Assembly: GCA_009733575.1 (NCBI GenBank) | Contig: ML769497.1 | Span: forward strand, 124,001 to 188,000 | Direction of reading: 5' to 3' | Length of the DNA: 64,000 nt | From: Gymnopus androsaceus JB14 | Taxonomy: Eukaryota; Basidiomycota; Agaricomycetes; Agaricales; Omphalotaceae | Part shown: positions 45,614 to 57,952 of the stretch, piece by piece | Numbering within the stretch: position 1 is the stretch's first letter | How the letters are laid out: every line of letters starts with the position of its first letter | Translations under genes and position numbers: made by a program | Notes under the pieces: generated by a model | Database searches by the model: none | Seen by the model: only the letters and a program-made list of their open reading frames with translations | Told to the model about the DNA's origin: nothing

Positions 45614-47860
45614 TCATATCTGGGTTCTAAGCCCATATATACTCCCTTCCTTTTTCTGGATGATACGTACGGTTTTAGTGCCCCAAACACTGGGCCGGCT
45701 ATCCTGTTTCATTGCCCGGGAATCACCTGGTACAATATTGAAGGGTGATTTTTGAATGATGTGGGAGAAGTTGATATACTCGGTTGAAAGATAAATCTTC
45801 AAAAAGCCAACATCAACATCCTGACCTTCCCTCAAATAGAAGCGGATTGGGGTCGTTCCAGTGCTGCCATAGCCTACAGTTAATGTACTCTGACCAGGGA
45901 GGGAGAGCTCAGCCTGGCCATTCCGAGCAGTCGCAGGTTGATAATATGGCACTGTCGGAATACCCAATTAGCGGAAAATATGTGTTAGTTGTAAAGACAC
46001 ACCAATGCTCAAGTCACTCATGTCAAAGTAGAACATTGAAGCATACAAGGGCACATTTGTTGTGTTGGTGACTATAAATCCATACTTTGTGTCTTCATTT
46101 TCATCCATGTTGATTACAATTTGATCATTCCGATTAAGGTCAATGCAACCCCGAACAGGCACCAACACTTCGTCAAGGAGGTCTGTATATTTTTCTGTTC
46201 CCTCGAGCTGCACACATTCAATGGTGATTTTTTCCTTGAATGCCTTAAAACCGCTGTCATGATCAAAGTGCCAGTAGAAATTAGCTGCACCTTGAAGAAT
46301 GTGTTTAATGGACAACCGGATCACTGCCAATTTTAAAAGGCATGCATTCCAGCCCATTTTCACGGCAGACTTGGTTCATGACCTGAAAAAGAACATGGCC
46401 ATCCCGCAAGTGCACAGCCAGATGAGGATTCTCCTCATGGCTCTTCACAAAATGAATTTGAATTCCTCCAAGTTTCATGTCCTCGACGTTCTTCTCCAAA
46501 CCTTCATCAATCAAAATGCGGATGCTTGGGACTTGGTGGTGTAATGCATATCCTGGCTTACAGAGTTCGAAGGGCTGTTTGCCTGAGGGAGGTTTGCAAG
46601 CCGTTTTGGAGGGGGACAGCTTGAAGGCAATGACGGTACCCAGGCAGAAGGACATGTCTCGAGTGGAGTACACAGTAAACTCAGCATCCGCCGAGACGCC
46701 ATGTGCCTCGCCCGCATCCACCTCGTACTGACCAGGTGATGTGGCATGAATAGGATAGAGCCCGGACCGTTGACTGAAGACATTCGCATCGAAGAGAATA
46801 CGGTCTGAATGAAAGCCTTCGCATTGCGGGTTTTGACTTTGAATACATCAAAGATTAAAAAAACAGTACAGAAAAGATGAAAGCAAAGAGCTCACGAAGT
46901 CATCTCAGGAAGCATTGTTATTGCTTCTCTGTAAGTGAGCTTGTCCACACCTGCCTCCTTCAATAGAGCTATAAGCTTCGATGTGAACATTCCCCTACGT
47001 TGACTCTCTCTTGCATGCTGATCACGCATACATGCAGCAAGAAGAATGTGTGATCGCAGACCAGATTTTTCAAAGCCCTTCGCAACAGTGCCTACGCGAA
47101 GTTTTGAATACTCGTCCAAAATGTCCTTGGGAATACCGTTAAAGAGACCCTGGGGTATGGTGTATGATTCTGGAAGGTCATATCCACGGGCTGTGAATTC
47201 TGTATCAGGTTTAAACTTTCGCGTAGCTCGAACCTGAGTGGCAGCAGTCAAAAATGACAGTCTTGAGAGCAGAAGCAGTGTTAGCCTCCAAGAAGAGGAA
47301 GCGAGTTGAGACTCACAATGTTGTCCGACTTCTTTGATGCCAGGTGTGCAAGGAGATGAGAGAGCCTAACACTCAATACACCCTGTCCTCTTTGGATATC
47401 ATCGGACCCGATTGACACGAAGTCATGAGGAACAAGCATCTGCAGTTTCTGCTCTGTATTACCGGGCCAACCCGAAGGAGTCTTTGCCTGAGCGCCATGT
47501 CCCGCAAAGAAAATGAGTATCGGATCCTCCTTTGAAATAATGGTGCTGGTTGGCTAAGTTTTTGATCTCAGTTTCAATTGCCAGTTCGTGTTGCGTCTTT
47601 GTTGTACAGGCTTTTTATAGCGATGAGTTTGGGACATGAAGGAATGAAGTGAGAAAGTCCTGGACGTCATTGGCATCGTTGACAGCGCCTTCTAGATTGG
47701 GAATTGCAACATCCGCATATTCGTCAATGCCTATGATTAGAGCGAAAATGGAGCTTTCAGGCCTATTCAAAAAGTAAAGAATCAGCGCTAGTCCATGGAC
47801 ACATACAAAAATCCATCGCCCAAAGTCAAATACCCTACTACCCACCTCCAAAAAGTACTC
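45614..47860 (-). pseudogene. caspase-domain protein, inverted paralogue with broken frame
   Basis: Same exon plan as the plus copy: introns at 47317-47262, 46894-46837 and about 46010-45958. Motifs are ALIIGIDEYADVAIPNLEGA, ILIFFAGHGAQ (His codon 47499-47497), VIFDCCHSGSGTRK (Cys codon 47243-47241), GEAHGVSADAEFTVYS, NRNDQIVINMDENEDTKYGF, REGQDVDVGFLKIYLSTEYI and a longer C-terminal tail. Breaks: three small insertions between 47560 and 47660 cause an early stop after FLHVPNSSL, and one extra base near 46308 breaks the frame after IGSDPVVH. Both catalytic residues survive. It is either a recent pseudogene or an intact gene with sequencing errors. Its 5' end is unresolved; an intron ending at TTTGAATAG (about 47768) precedes PESSIFALIIG. 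Confidence 0.8.
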
Positions 47861-50164
47861 GGGCTCCTAGAGCGATAATTTTAGTACAGGGATCGCCTGG
47901 AAAGCATTAGGACGTACGAATCCTTCATTTCCGACTGGGAGAAAGAGAGAGAGCTGGCTTCATCCGAATCCATTTCACTTATACTGGAGTCGCAGGGTGC
48001 GATTGAAAAAGCTGTAAATACCATATGAATTCTATCGCTCCATAAAGCTAGCCCGGCAGTCGTCAAAGATGACTAAATGAATAGCACAGAACTCGTTGAA
48101 GGGCTCCTTGAAGCCGTGACAGATTCCAAGTTGCGACAGTCGATTCGACTCACCTTGGTCTTGGTTGCGAAATGATATCTTCCGTGAACCACAGGCAGGC
48201 CTTGCGAGTCTCAACGCGCTGAGATGAGTGCGTTGAGGAAGGTGATTACAACGCAACCCAGTTTTCTCCGGTTGTCACTGGCGCTTCGGATTGACATGAT
48301 TTGCGGGGCTGTTCATGGCTGTAGCAATATAATATTGAATATAGCCTAACGTGGTGCTATCATTGATTGATAACAAGAGGTCCTGGAGGAAAATAGCTGT
48401 ACAATGCGAGAGTGCAAAGCATGGATCAGTTCACCCTAGACGAGCAGTAGTTGGAAAAAGAAGCCACTGAAGTTCGGAAAGACGCCACTGGAACAAAAGC
48501 TGTACTAAAAACCTAACGATCTACATGTCGCTGAAGATAGCAGGGTAAATGAAACAAGCACCTGTAGCGTCGGCTTCAAATCATTCGCCAGAAGGCAGTG
48601 GAGAGAACGTGAGGAAAACAATACATACTTGAATTTGACTTTGCCTGTAGCGTGAAGGCGCCGAGTCGCATGTTCCTGACCAGCTCGACTTGGAGTATTC
48701 GTAGAGCTTTGAGCTCTTCCAAGCGTCATGTACGTGGGAGTAGCTCACGAGTCGTAACTGCCAGTGACACTGAACGGGACTTTTCCTGCCTACGTCTACC
48801 TGTGTTATTCATCCTTGGCCCATCATTCGCTCACATTGATCGACGAGGCGCGTTCATTCAACTTCACCACCAAATACGAAGAATCAATGCTCATCCAATG
48901 AAGTTAAGCACTGAACTGAATACTAATCTTGTTAGATGGCGCGTAAAAAGGCCGAACATGCTCAGAAAATCCGGCTTGACATCGTTTGAGCCAACAACTC
49001 GGAAGAGAGAAAGTAGAGAAAAATGAAGTTGTTGCTGATACAATGTGCAGAGAGAAATTCCGAGAGACTGGAAGTTCAAACATAGGTCAGGCCTCGACGA
49101 CTGCTAGTGAATCATAGCTTTAAACTCGGAGCGTATCGGATAACGCGAGAGTAGACTGTGGCGATTGCTTTGTAGCCAGACAGAACGCGGGTAATAGGCC
49201 ACGAGACTTGGAGTTGAGAAGAGAACAAGAAGCGGATGTATAGCGTTTGTGGAAAGGATTAGGCGAAGGATTAGCGCTCACTCGAGTAATTTAGGTGCAC
49301 TCGCACCGAAGTGCTGGCTTGCAAGGCTTACCTTCGGCAAATGATTTGGTTCGGCCAACAACCTTCGGAGGCTATGCTCCGAACCTACACCCGCCGCGAA
49401 GTCTTGAACAACAACGTCTACCATCTATCCATTCCAATTTCCAGTATCTATGCTAGCAGCAGAGCGCGTACCCAAAGCTCTAGATATTATACTGAGGCTC
49501 TTCTCCTTTCACCAATCCTTCTGAAGCTGAGGTTTCCAAAACAGTCGACTCTTAATCCTTCGCCGAGTCTTCGAGAGACACTCCTCCTCCCTAGCCTCCA
49601 CGCACTGTACATTTCGGCCGAGCTCGCATTATTATCTATTCAATGTCTGTGGAGATGATTCATGGTGAGTCGTTGCTCTATGAAGTACGCCTCCGATACT
49701 AATCAACTTTTTGTGCTATAGCTCCATCCTACTTGCCGAACGGTTGAGAGCGACAAGCAACTGAGGGAGCTATTTGGCAGCAGCTAATCGAACCAGTGTA
49801 CTGTCAGCTCCGTCACTAACTCCTGTACTCAACGTCTGGCGCCATCATTTCTTCTACTCAATCTCTCATCTCGTCTTTCTTGTTTCGCAATGCGCGTCCC
49901 AATTCTCCCAATCCTTCATTCCATTTTCCCTGCACTGGATACAGGCTTCTATCGGGCTAGTCTGCCCAACGCTCGCTTCTCTGGTCAGCATTGCGACTTG
50001 AGCTCCCAGGCTAAAACATTGCTGGCTTCGGTCAGTTGGGCTTTATCTGGTACGTTCTTCCAGTCTATATTCTTTCATCGCTCATAGCTAACATCGTTTT
50101 CGCAGTGCACTAGATTCCAGGGTATTTAATCGGCACCAAATGTAAATCAAGCGTCAACTCTGCT
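47861..50164. other. 2.3-kb region without a supported gene
   Basis: Includes the 5' side of the minus-strand caspase copy. Several open frames (48032-48256 minus, 48652-49026 plus, 49311-49658 plus) lack motifs. Confidence 0.35.
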
Positions 50165-51110
50165 ATGAGAGTCCAAATCTTGCCCAGCCTTCAACTCTCC
50201 TGCCCGTTCGCTTCCGAGTCATTTTCCTTTGAGGCCATGTGCTCTTTCGGCCATATTGCGCCGCTTGTGTCCATGGACCTTCGTTCAATGGTCAACTGCC
50301 ATGGAAGGGTCATATCCACCGCAAGGTACACAGGGACTGCGTTGGATGAGAAGCTTCTGCAGAGGCTTATTGCGCCGCATTCAGCTGCTTCTGCCTCTGT
50401 CTCCCAGTCCCCATTCACCACAAGAACCACAAGGAGCTCGACTACTTCTGTCACCGCGGTCGCAACGAGCCACATATCTGTTTGGTCTTTGAAGTGCTGG
50501 GAGATAATTACTGGAGAAACAGCCAAGTGAATGTGGCCGAAGGGGTTAGTTTGGTATGTGGGGTCTACTCTATCCTTTACTCGGTTTATACTAACGGACT
50601 CGTTCCCCTTCCTCCCTTCAGTCCATACCTCTTTGTTCCCTTGCTACACATTCCTGCTTTGCCTTCGCTTCCTCGTACGCCGCGGACCTATGGACTCTTT
50701 CGTCAGCTCGCCTCCGCTCGCTTATTCAAGTCCTCCTCGGCCTAGACTACGTGCATCACAAATTCAGTGTCGTACGTCAAGATCTCAAGCCAAAGCATGT
50801 ATGATTGAGGATGCGGAGGCGTTTTGTTGCGTAGGAAGGGCAAGAGCCACTTTCTCCTGCTCTCCTTCTGTTGTCCAGTCTTCCAGTCCTAACGCTTCTG
50901 GTTCGTGTGGTCATTCGGGCCAAATACCACCCAATCTCAATTGCAGGAGCAAGGATACTGGGGCGGCCCACTCTCCACAGGCCGAGAAGAGAATCAGACG
51001 TACCTTCTCCGTCTTCCTCATTCGCTCCTCGTCTTTCTTTTCGTCAGTGGCATAGGCGACTGGAGATGGGGAGTGTCATGAACGCGTGGATAACAGCCAT
51101 AGGTGCTGAT
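50165..51110 (+). pseudogene. SRPK-like protein kinase pseudogene (fragment 3)
   Basis: Kinase blocks appear in order with frame changes between them: SFGHIAPLVSMDLRS and RYTGTALDEKLLQRL (50250-50380), then HICLVFEVLGDNYW (50471-50512). An intron GTATGT..TTCAG follows (50554-50622, with a TACTAAC-like branch site). Next are LIQVLLGLDYVHHKFSVVRQ and DLKPKHV (50722-50803), where the HRD-type loop keeps the Asp but has lost its His, and finally DVPSPSSSF (50996-51022) corresponding to the linker after the activation region. Stops and shifts make a product unlikely. Confidence 0.6.
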
Positions 51111-52751
51111 TTAGATAATATTGAGTATGATGAGATGTTTTTCTGGGTGCTTGGGTGTGTTGGGAGTTTCGGGTCTGATATTCTTTCTTTTCCTCGAGCC
51201 TCCTTCCTTTCCGACAGTCGAGTTCCGAAATTTCGACAGCGGGGGTTCTCGCATGGGGTTGGGGTCTCCGAGCGCTGGTTTTGACGGTTGAATTATTTTG
51301 GGTCCGATCCGAGTTCTTGTTTCGTGTGTCGAAATAGATAAACGGGGGAGATAGAAAGCGTGTCTTCTATCAACTTCGTTTGGGGAGTTAGGCATTGGCT
51401 AAGGAAGATGGCGGATGCGCCGGTCGATGCGTTAAGGCGTCGGAGCTGGATAGTCGATGGCCCGAGCTTGCGATGGGATATGATTGGTTGGTTTTGTTGG
51501 CCATTGTTGGTGCTCGTTGGTGTTTAGGTGGTCGCATTGCAGTTTATAGCGCTGGTTTACGGAGATCAAGGAACGTAATCTAACCTAGCAAAATGAGCAG
51601 GTGGTTGGAGGATAGTTGATTTATCGCGGCGAGCAGAGAGTTGAACAGGCTGAATGATATCCACGGATTGCGTGGATACCGAATGATGGTTAATCCTCTT
51701 CGATTGAAGATGTCGCCTCCTTTCGTTTCTGTCTATTCCCTACTATTACATTCCGAGCGATAAGCTTCTCCTTCTCCTCTCTTACACAAACACACATACA
51801 GACGACATCTGTCCCCGCTTCCCTCCACATATGCAGTGTTCTTGCCGTCGAATGCCACAAGAGGTGGTTATGTTTGTTTTGCTTACATTATTTCTCTTGC
51901 GTGTTTTGAGTTCGGGTTTCGTTTATGATCTAGAACTCTTGGAATGCCTACGCTAGTGGCTTGGCTTTTCCGTGATTGGGCGCTGTCATTTCATCTGTCA
52001 TAGAAAGCATATTTTGAATAGGAGCTGTGGTGAGGCAGCTGACACTTCACGTACTTACTGCTCGCAGGATCTCAAATTAATAATGGTCAGTATATAAAGC
52101 AACACTGAATCTCGAAAGTCTACTTGTTGCCTTATTACCCTCGCCCGCTTACTTTTCCTTGAAGCCGATTAAGTGCACAGTATGTTTATATCACTTGAAT
52201 ATATGAATAAGTGTCTATTAACATTCATCTGTTTTTTATTGTCAACTTTTTTTCTCTTCATAATGATTTGCACATTGTCTTGCACTCAGTTGAAAACATT
52301 CAAACAAGGATTTGTAAGGCAATATTCTGCTTGAGAATTCAATAATGGCAGTGAGTCAAACAGCATATTTCATATAGAGAATAAGAGATGGAAATAACAT
52401 CTCACAACATTACACTAGGATGAAAATGAGCATGCTAAACTTCAACACACCACCACTATGTCATTGGGACAATACGTGAAGCAGAGGTAGATTGATCTTT
52501 AGTTCACAAATAGGCAGCTTATTCATCTAACAAATCCATGGCGACACAATTCAGAGTGATACCTCTCTCAATGAAGAGGGGCAGAGGGAGCACAAGAAAA
52601 CTTTGCATCTGTCCAGCTTTCTCATCTGCGGAGGAAGTAGATGATGATGCAGTTGCTGAGCTAAAGTGAAACTTTTGGAGACTGAGACAACTTGGAGCAG
52701 GCATGTTTAAATTTGCTGGACTTGTATAAATCACTCATGGTATCTGACTAG
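51111..52751. other. intergenic, and unresolved 5' end of the TPR-CHAT gene
   Basis: No recognised gene. The TPR-CHAT gene must have one or more 5' exons here, since its first recognised exon starts directly after an acceptor (CTGACTAG, 52744-52751). No candidate exon could be fixed. Confidence 0.4.
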
Positions 52752-55700
52752 GTATATGATTTAGATGATGCAGCATTGCACTTGACAAATGCATTTGAGC
52801 AGTCAGGAGACACATCCAAAATTAAAAATGCTGTAGAACTCTTGGAGCAAGCAGTTAAACTCACACCTGATGGTCATACTGCAAAGGCTGCTTTACTCAA
52901 TAACCTTGGTAGTGCCTTGCAACTAAAATTTGGCCATATGGGTGAGCTTGGTGATATAGAGAAGGCTATTGTGGCCCTGAAGAAGGCAGTAGAGCTCACA
53001 CCTGATGAACATTCTGAGAAACCAAGCCGATGGAGTAACCTTGGCATTGCCTTTCAGTCGCGATTTGACCATCTAGGGGAGCTCAGTGACATGGAGAGTG
53101 CCTTTGTGGCAAAGAAGCATGCAGTTGATCTTATACCTGCTGGTCAAGCTAAGAACCCTAGGTTGCTTATTGCCCTTGGCAATGCTTATCATTCATGGTT
53201 CAACTATCTAGGTAGGCTTAGTGACCTGGAGAGTGCCATTGAGGCCATAAAACAAGCAGTTGAACTTACACCAGATGGCCATGCTGACAAACCTGCCTGG
53301 CTCAATAACCTTGGAGTTGCCTTTCGCTCACGATTTGGCCATCTGGGGGAGATTATTGACATAGACAGTGCCATTGCAGCCCAGAAAGAAGCAGTTAAAC
53401 TCTCACCTGATAGTCATCCTGACAAGCCAAGCCGGTTGAGCAACCTTGGCACTGCCTTCCAGTCACGATTTGGTCGTCTGGGGGACCTTAGTGACATAGA
53501 TAGTGCCATTGTGGTCAAGAAGCGCGCAGTTGAACTTATACCTGATGGTCATGTTGATAAATATCGCTGGTTGAGTAATCTGGGCAGTGCTTATGAGTCA
53601 AAATTTGACCGTTTTGGGAAGCTTAGTGACATAGAGAGTGCCATTATGATCCAGAAACAGGCAGTTAAAGTTGTGCCTGATAAACATGTTGACAAACCTA
53701 CCCTGCTCAATAATCTAGGCAATATCTATGAGTCCCGGTTTCGTCATCTGGGTGATCTTGGTGACATAGAGACAGCCATTATGACCAAGAAACAGGCAGT
53801 TGAGCTCACATCCGATAGTCACACTCGCAAACCTTTGCGACTTAATAACCTTGGAAATGCTTATCTGTCACGATTCAACTGTATGAGAGACTTTAGTGAT
53901 ATAGAGAGAGCCATTGTGACCCTGATACAGGCCGTTGAACTTCTACCTGATGGTCATATTGATAAAGTTACTCTATTCAATAATCTTGGATATGCTTATC
54001 TATCACAGTTTGGTCATTCTCAGAATGCAATTCACCATGATTCTGCTCTATCTGCATTTCAAAGAGCTAGTCTTCTTTCAGCTGGCAACCCTCATGATCA
54101 ACTGAAGGCTGCAATAGTATGGTCCAATTTGTGTTCAACTCCAACCATGGCATTACAAGCTTACACAAGATTTTTTGAGCTAATCCCACAAGTTGTCTGG
54201 CTTGGGCAAACGGTAAGCCATCGGTATGAGGAGCTACCTCTTATAGGGAGGGTTATTAGTGCAGCAACTGCTACTGCAATTTCAGCAGGAAATCTGCCAC
54301 TGGCTGTTGAATGGCTGGATGAAGGTCGCAGTATCATCTGGGGCCAGATACTTCAATTGCGTTCACCATTAGATGATCTTCATGATCTTCATCCTAAGCT
54401 TGCAAAGGAGTTAGAGACAGTTTCTCGTGCCTTGGACAACGCAGGAATGCCCACCAAGAATAGCTCGGAAAGTATGGCCTCAGGCATTGAAGAAGCAACT
54501 GCTGAAGAAGAAGCTCAGAAGCACCGTAAGATGGCCATTCGCTACGAGGAGCTCATACAACAGATTAGGAATTTGGAGGGATTCACTGGCTTTCTGAAAC
54601 CAAAGAAACTATCTGAGCTGCTTTCTGCTGCAATGCAAGGACCTGTCATTATCGTAAATGTGGACGAAAGCCGGTGTGATGCACTCATTCTGCTCCCTTC
54701 TGGGTCCATCATCCATGTTCCTCTCCCATTGTTTTCAATGAAACAGGCAGAACATTTACACTTGAAACTTGTCTCATCACTTCATTCCAGTGGTGTTCGC
54801 TTTGAACGGAACGGTGATCGTGCTATACGTTTAGCATTAAAATTGGGAGATGATCATGATCATTTTGCATTGATTTTGGAAGTTTTATGGTCCAAAGTTG
54901 TGCAGCCTATTCTATCAAAAATTGCAATTGTGGTAAATTTTGCCTTGTTGAATATTAATTTGTACTGATTATTCCCATCTCATAGCTACATGAATATGCA
55001 GAAGATTCCATTCCTCATGTTACATGGTGTCCAACCGGTCCACTTACCATTCTCCCACTTCATGCAGCAGGGTTATATGGCGACCCACCAGAGAGAAATA
55101 TCAATGCTTCTGATTTTGTTGTATCTTCATATACTACAACCTTGAGAGCTTTGATAGGCTCTCTACCCAAACTCAAGCAGCACTTGGATAATGTCCCCTC
55201 CATGCTTATTGTTTCACAGCCTAATACACCGGGTCTGTCACCTCTACCTGGCACTTTGGAAGAAGCAAAGATCATTCAAAAGTATACCTTGAGCACGCAT
55301 ACTTGCCACCTCAGCCATGATGCAGCAACAGCAGAAGCAGTCATGCATAAGATGAGCAAATATGATTTAATCCATTTTGCTTGCCATGGAATTCAGGATA
55401 TGCAGAATCCGCTTGACAGTGCATTTGCTCTGTATGATCAGAGGCTCAGGCTCAAATCCTTGATGAGTTTGTCATTGAACAATGCGCAGCTTGCAGTCCT
55501 CTCCGCATGTCAGACAGCCACAGGAGATGAGAATCTCCCTGAAGAAGCTGTCCATCTTGCAGCTGGTATGCTTGCAGTAGGTTATCCAAGTGTTATAGCA
55601 ACATTATGGTCTATTGGGGATAGGGAAGCTCCTCAAATTGCTGATAAACTATATGCCAATCTTTTGGGAAATCATGGCAGTTACAGCAGAGAGAAAAAAA

Positions 55701-55804
55701 TGAGTGCAGCTTATGCACTCCATAAAGCTACCAAAAGTCTGCGAGAAGAAGTTGGTGAAACTAATTTTGTGAAATGGGTGCCTTTCATCCATCTTGGAAC
55801 TTAA
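52752..55804 (+). CDS. TPR-CHAT protein (caspase-like protease domain, 5' exon missing)
   Basis: Exon 52752-54932 and exon 54986-55804, joined by a 53-bp intron (GTAAAT..CATAG), encode 999 residues. No in-frame ATG precedes the repeats, so an upstream exon is missing from this call. Residues ~1-430 hold nine tetratricopeptide-type repeats of 45 residues each (LNNLGxAxxSRFxHLGDL). A helical linker (~440-640) follows. The C-terminal CHAT domain (~640-995) carries the expected dyad: LIHFACHGIQD (His861) and LAVLSACQTATGDENLPEEA (Cys902), with GYPSVIATLWSIGD. CHAT domains are clan-CD proteases related to caspases and separases; the repeats usually sense a partner or act as a scaffold. Substrate unknown. 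No frame damage. Lies 8 kb from two caspase-domain genes. Confidence 0.9.
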
Positions 55805-56437
55805 AGATCCTCAACAGGTCCTTGGTTTGAAAAGGTAATATATTCTTTGATGATCTCTTGCTCTGTTCTGAAATTCAATTTTCTATTCAAGTTCAATAAA
55901 CTCCATATGATTGGTCCGTGATCTTTTTTCAAATATATATATAATTTTCTCCCCATGATTTTTTCTTTAAATTCTTGTATTCAACTCTTAAGCTCTTGAT
56001 CAAAGTTCATGGAAATTATGCGATTTTTTTTCTCTCTGAATTGTCTTCTGTTTTTGCATCATTGTCTACATGATACCAACTGAGCTTGTTAAATATCAAA
56101 TTGACATCTTTACTTTGGTATTCTCATATGGTCCCTTGATATAACTTTTCATTACATGCAAATTACATGTAATTATATATTTATACTGTAACGATTGTAT
56201 CTTTCAGATGGAATCTCCTCTGTAGTTGCCTGAATCCCTGAGTCTTCTGCTATACAAGCCTGATTTGAGTTTTGACTAAATTATTTGTTCAAAAACTTCT
56301 TTTTCAAATGACATGTATCCTTTCCGGATTCATCATTCAATTCTTAAGGGAAAAAAAAAAAAGCAAGTTGGGGAATAGCTTCTATAAATCCTAAAAAAAT
56401 CATAAAAATATGCTGAAAAAGATCAGATTGGGGGCAC
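55805..56437. other. AT-rich 3' region
   Basis: 3' side of the TPR-CHAT gene, AT-rich, no gene. Confidence 0.4.
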
Positions 56438-56690
56438 TATATGTGCCCACTGGAGTAGGGGATCCCGGCGTATCGGCCCGGGTTGGCGCTCGTATATAGG
56501 CTTGGTCACGCATGTTCGTAGCTACTCAGTTGTATTCACTTGCGTTCTCTGCGACTACATCTCACTGAGGTGGGGTTTTCCCACCTCACCACTAATGCTT
56601 TTAGCTCGAGCACTCCTGAGGAGTAATTGGAATGCTGCTATGACTGCAGACTCAAGCATAAAATATTCATGTTGACATAGGATATATAGT
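56438..56690 (+). promoter_or_regulatory. possible solo LTR or promoter segment
   Basis: GC-rich island in AT-rich surroundings with a TATA-like CGTATATAGGC (56490-56500), then a short possible transcript leader and a hairpin GAGGTGGGGTTTTCCCACCTC (56569-56589; reported as two arms GAGGTGGG and CCCACCTC). The arrangement resembles an LTR or a small RNA unit. No target duplication found. Confidence 0.3.
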
Positions 56691-57732
56691 AGTGTAACCC
56701 ATTAGGTCTCTGCTGTATCTGCCAATGTTACAGGGGGGCTGTTGCACAACAAGGGGATTGCTATACAGAATAATCCTTGGGAAGTATAGTGTCTCTGACC
56801 ATAAAAATTTATTTCATTGATTGACCAAATTTCTAACCCAATTCCCGGATTGCCTAACTGATTGTGTATCCCCCAAACTACCACTGTACTCTCCACATCA
56901 GTGAAACATGTATGATGTGGGCATTTCTTGAGCGAACTTTCCAGAGCTCCCAGCATTCCAGCATCCCAGGACCGGGATGGTCCGGCCGATGCTGGAGGGC
57001 CGCTTATAACACTAGCAAGCGCTGTGCGGCACTGTCCAATGTATTCATTGCAATCTATATATCTACATATACCGAGCCTGGTAAGTCACCTTCAGGTGAT
57101 ATAACTCCCTTGTCACAATTCCAAGCTATGGTGGATGTTAATGGCCAATTCAAGGCCTGGAGAAAAAGCAATCCATCTTTCACTTGTTATAATGTTTATC
57201 ACATTTCCGATGATTTTTTGCTTAACAAGTATTGGGACAAAGAAACGTTCTAAGCATTCGAGAAAACCGACCCTTGTTCATACAAGTAGTCATGGTAGTT
57301 TACCAATAGCTTACTGTCCTCTTATTACTTTTACTAGCCTTCAACAGTCATTTTATTACTAGTCCAAGTTGTTTTTGAGAGTTAAAGCAGCCAGCAATAG
57401 CGCTGGCCAGTGCCGAAGCATCTCTCCGGAAGTGCTGGGAAATTTATAGATGCTCTGGCAGTGCTGTGGGAGGAAAATCCATAAATACAGGTTTTGCTGA
57501 TAAAGATCCTCATCTTTAGAAATTAGCATCTACTGATTGAAACTTTCGAAGAAATTGAAGTCAACAGCAAACCACCACTAGCCCCTCTGGCTATAATTCA
57601 GGGCAAGAGCCAAGCAATAGTCATCGACATAAGGAATGTGTTTATGCACTCACACTATGATGGCACCAATTAGCTGATATATTACCAAGACATGTAAAAA
57701 ATTAGAAACCAGTGGAATATCAAAGCAAAACC
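56691..57732. other. spacer with one repeat trace
   Basis: 56725-56790 carries an inverted trace of the CAAACTTGGGATTATTCT repeat found at 57733 and 61200. No gene supported. Confidence 0.35.
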
Positions 57733-57952
57733 CAAACTTGGGGATTATTCTATTTGACAACCCCCTTGCCATGAACAACCCTTTGCTTATTTAGCAACAC
57801 AGTTGTTGGCACAAATGGTCACAGAACCCAAATATGCCAAAGAAGTAAAAATTGAGTATTTCATAAAATTTGCTGTTGTGACTTGTTGATTCCCTTCAGA
57901 ATGAAGAGGGGAAAATGAACATAAGCAGTGAGGGTAGCACCTAGGTAGGTGC

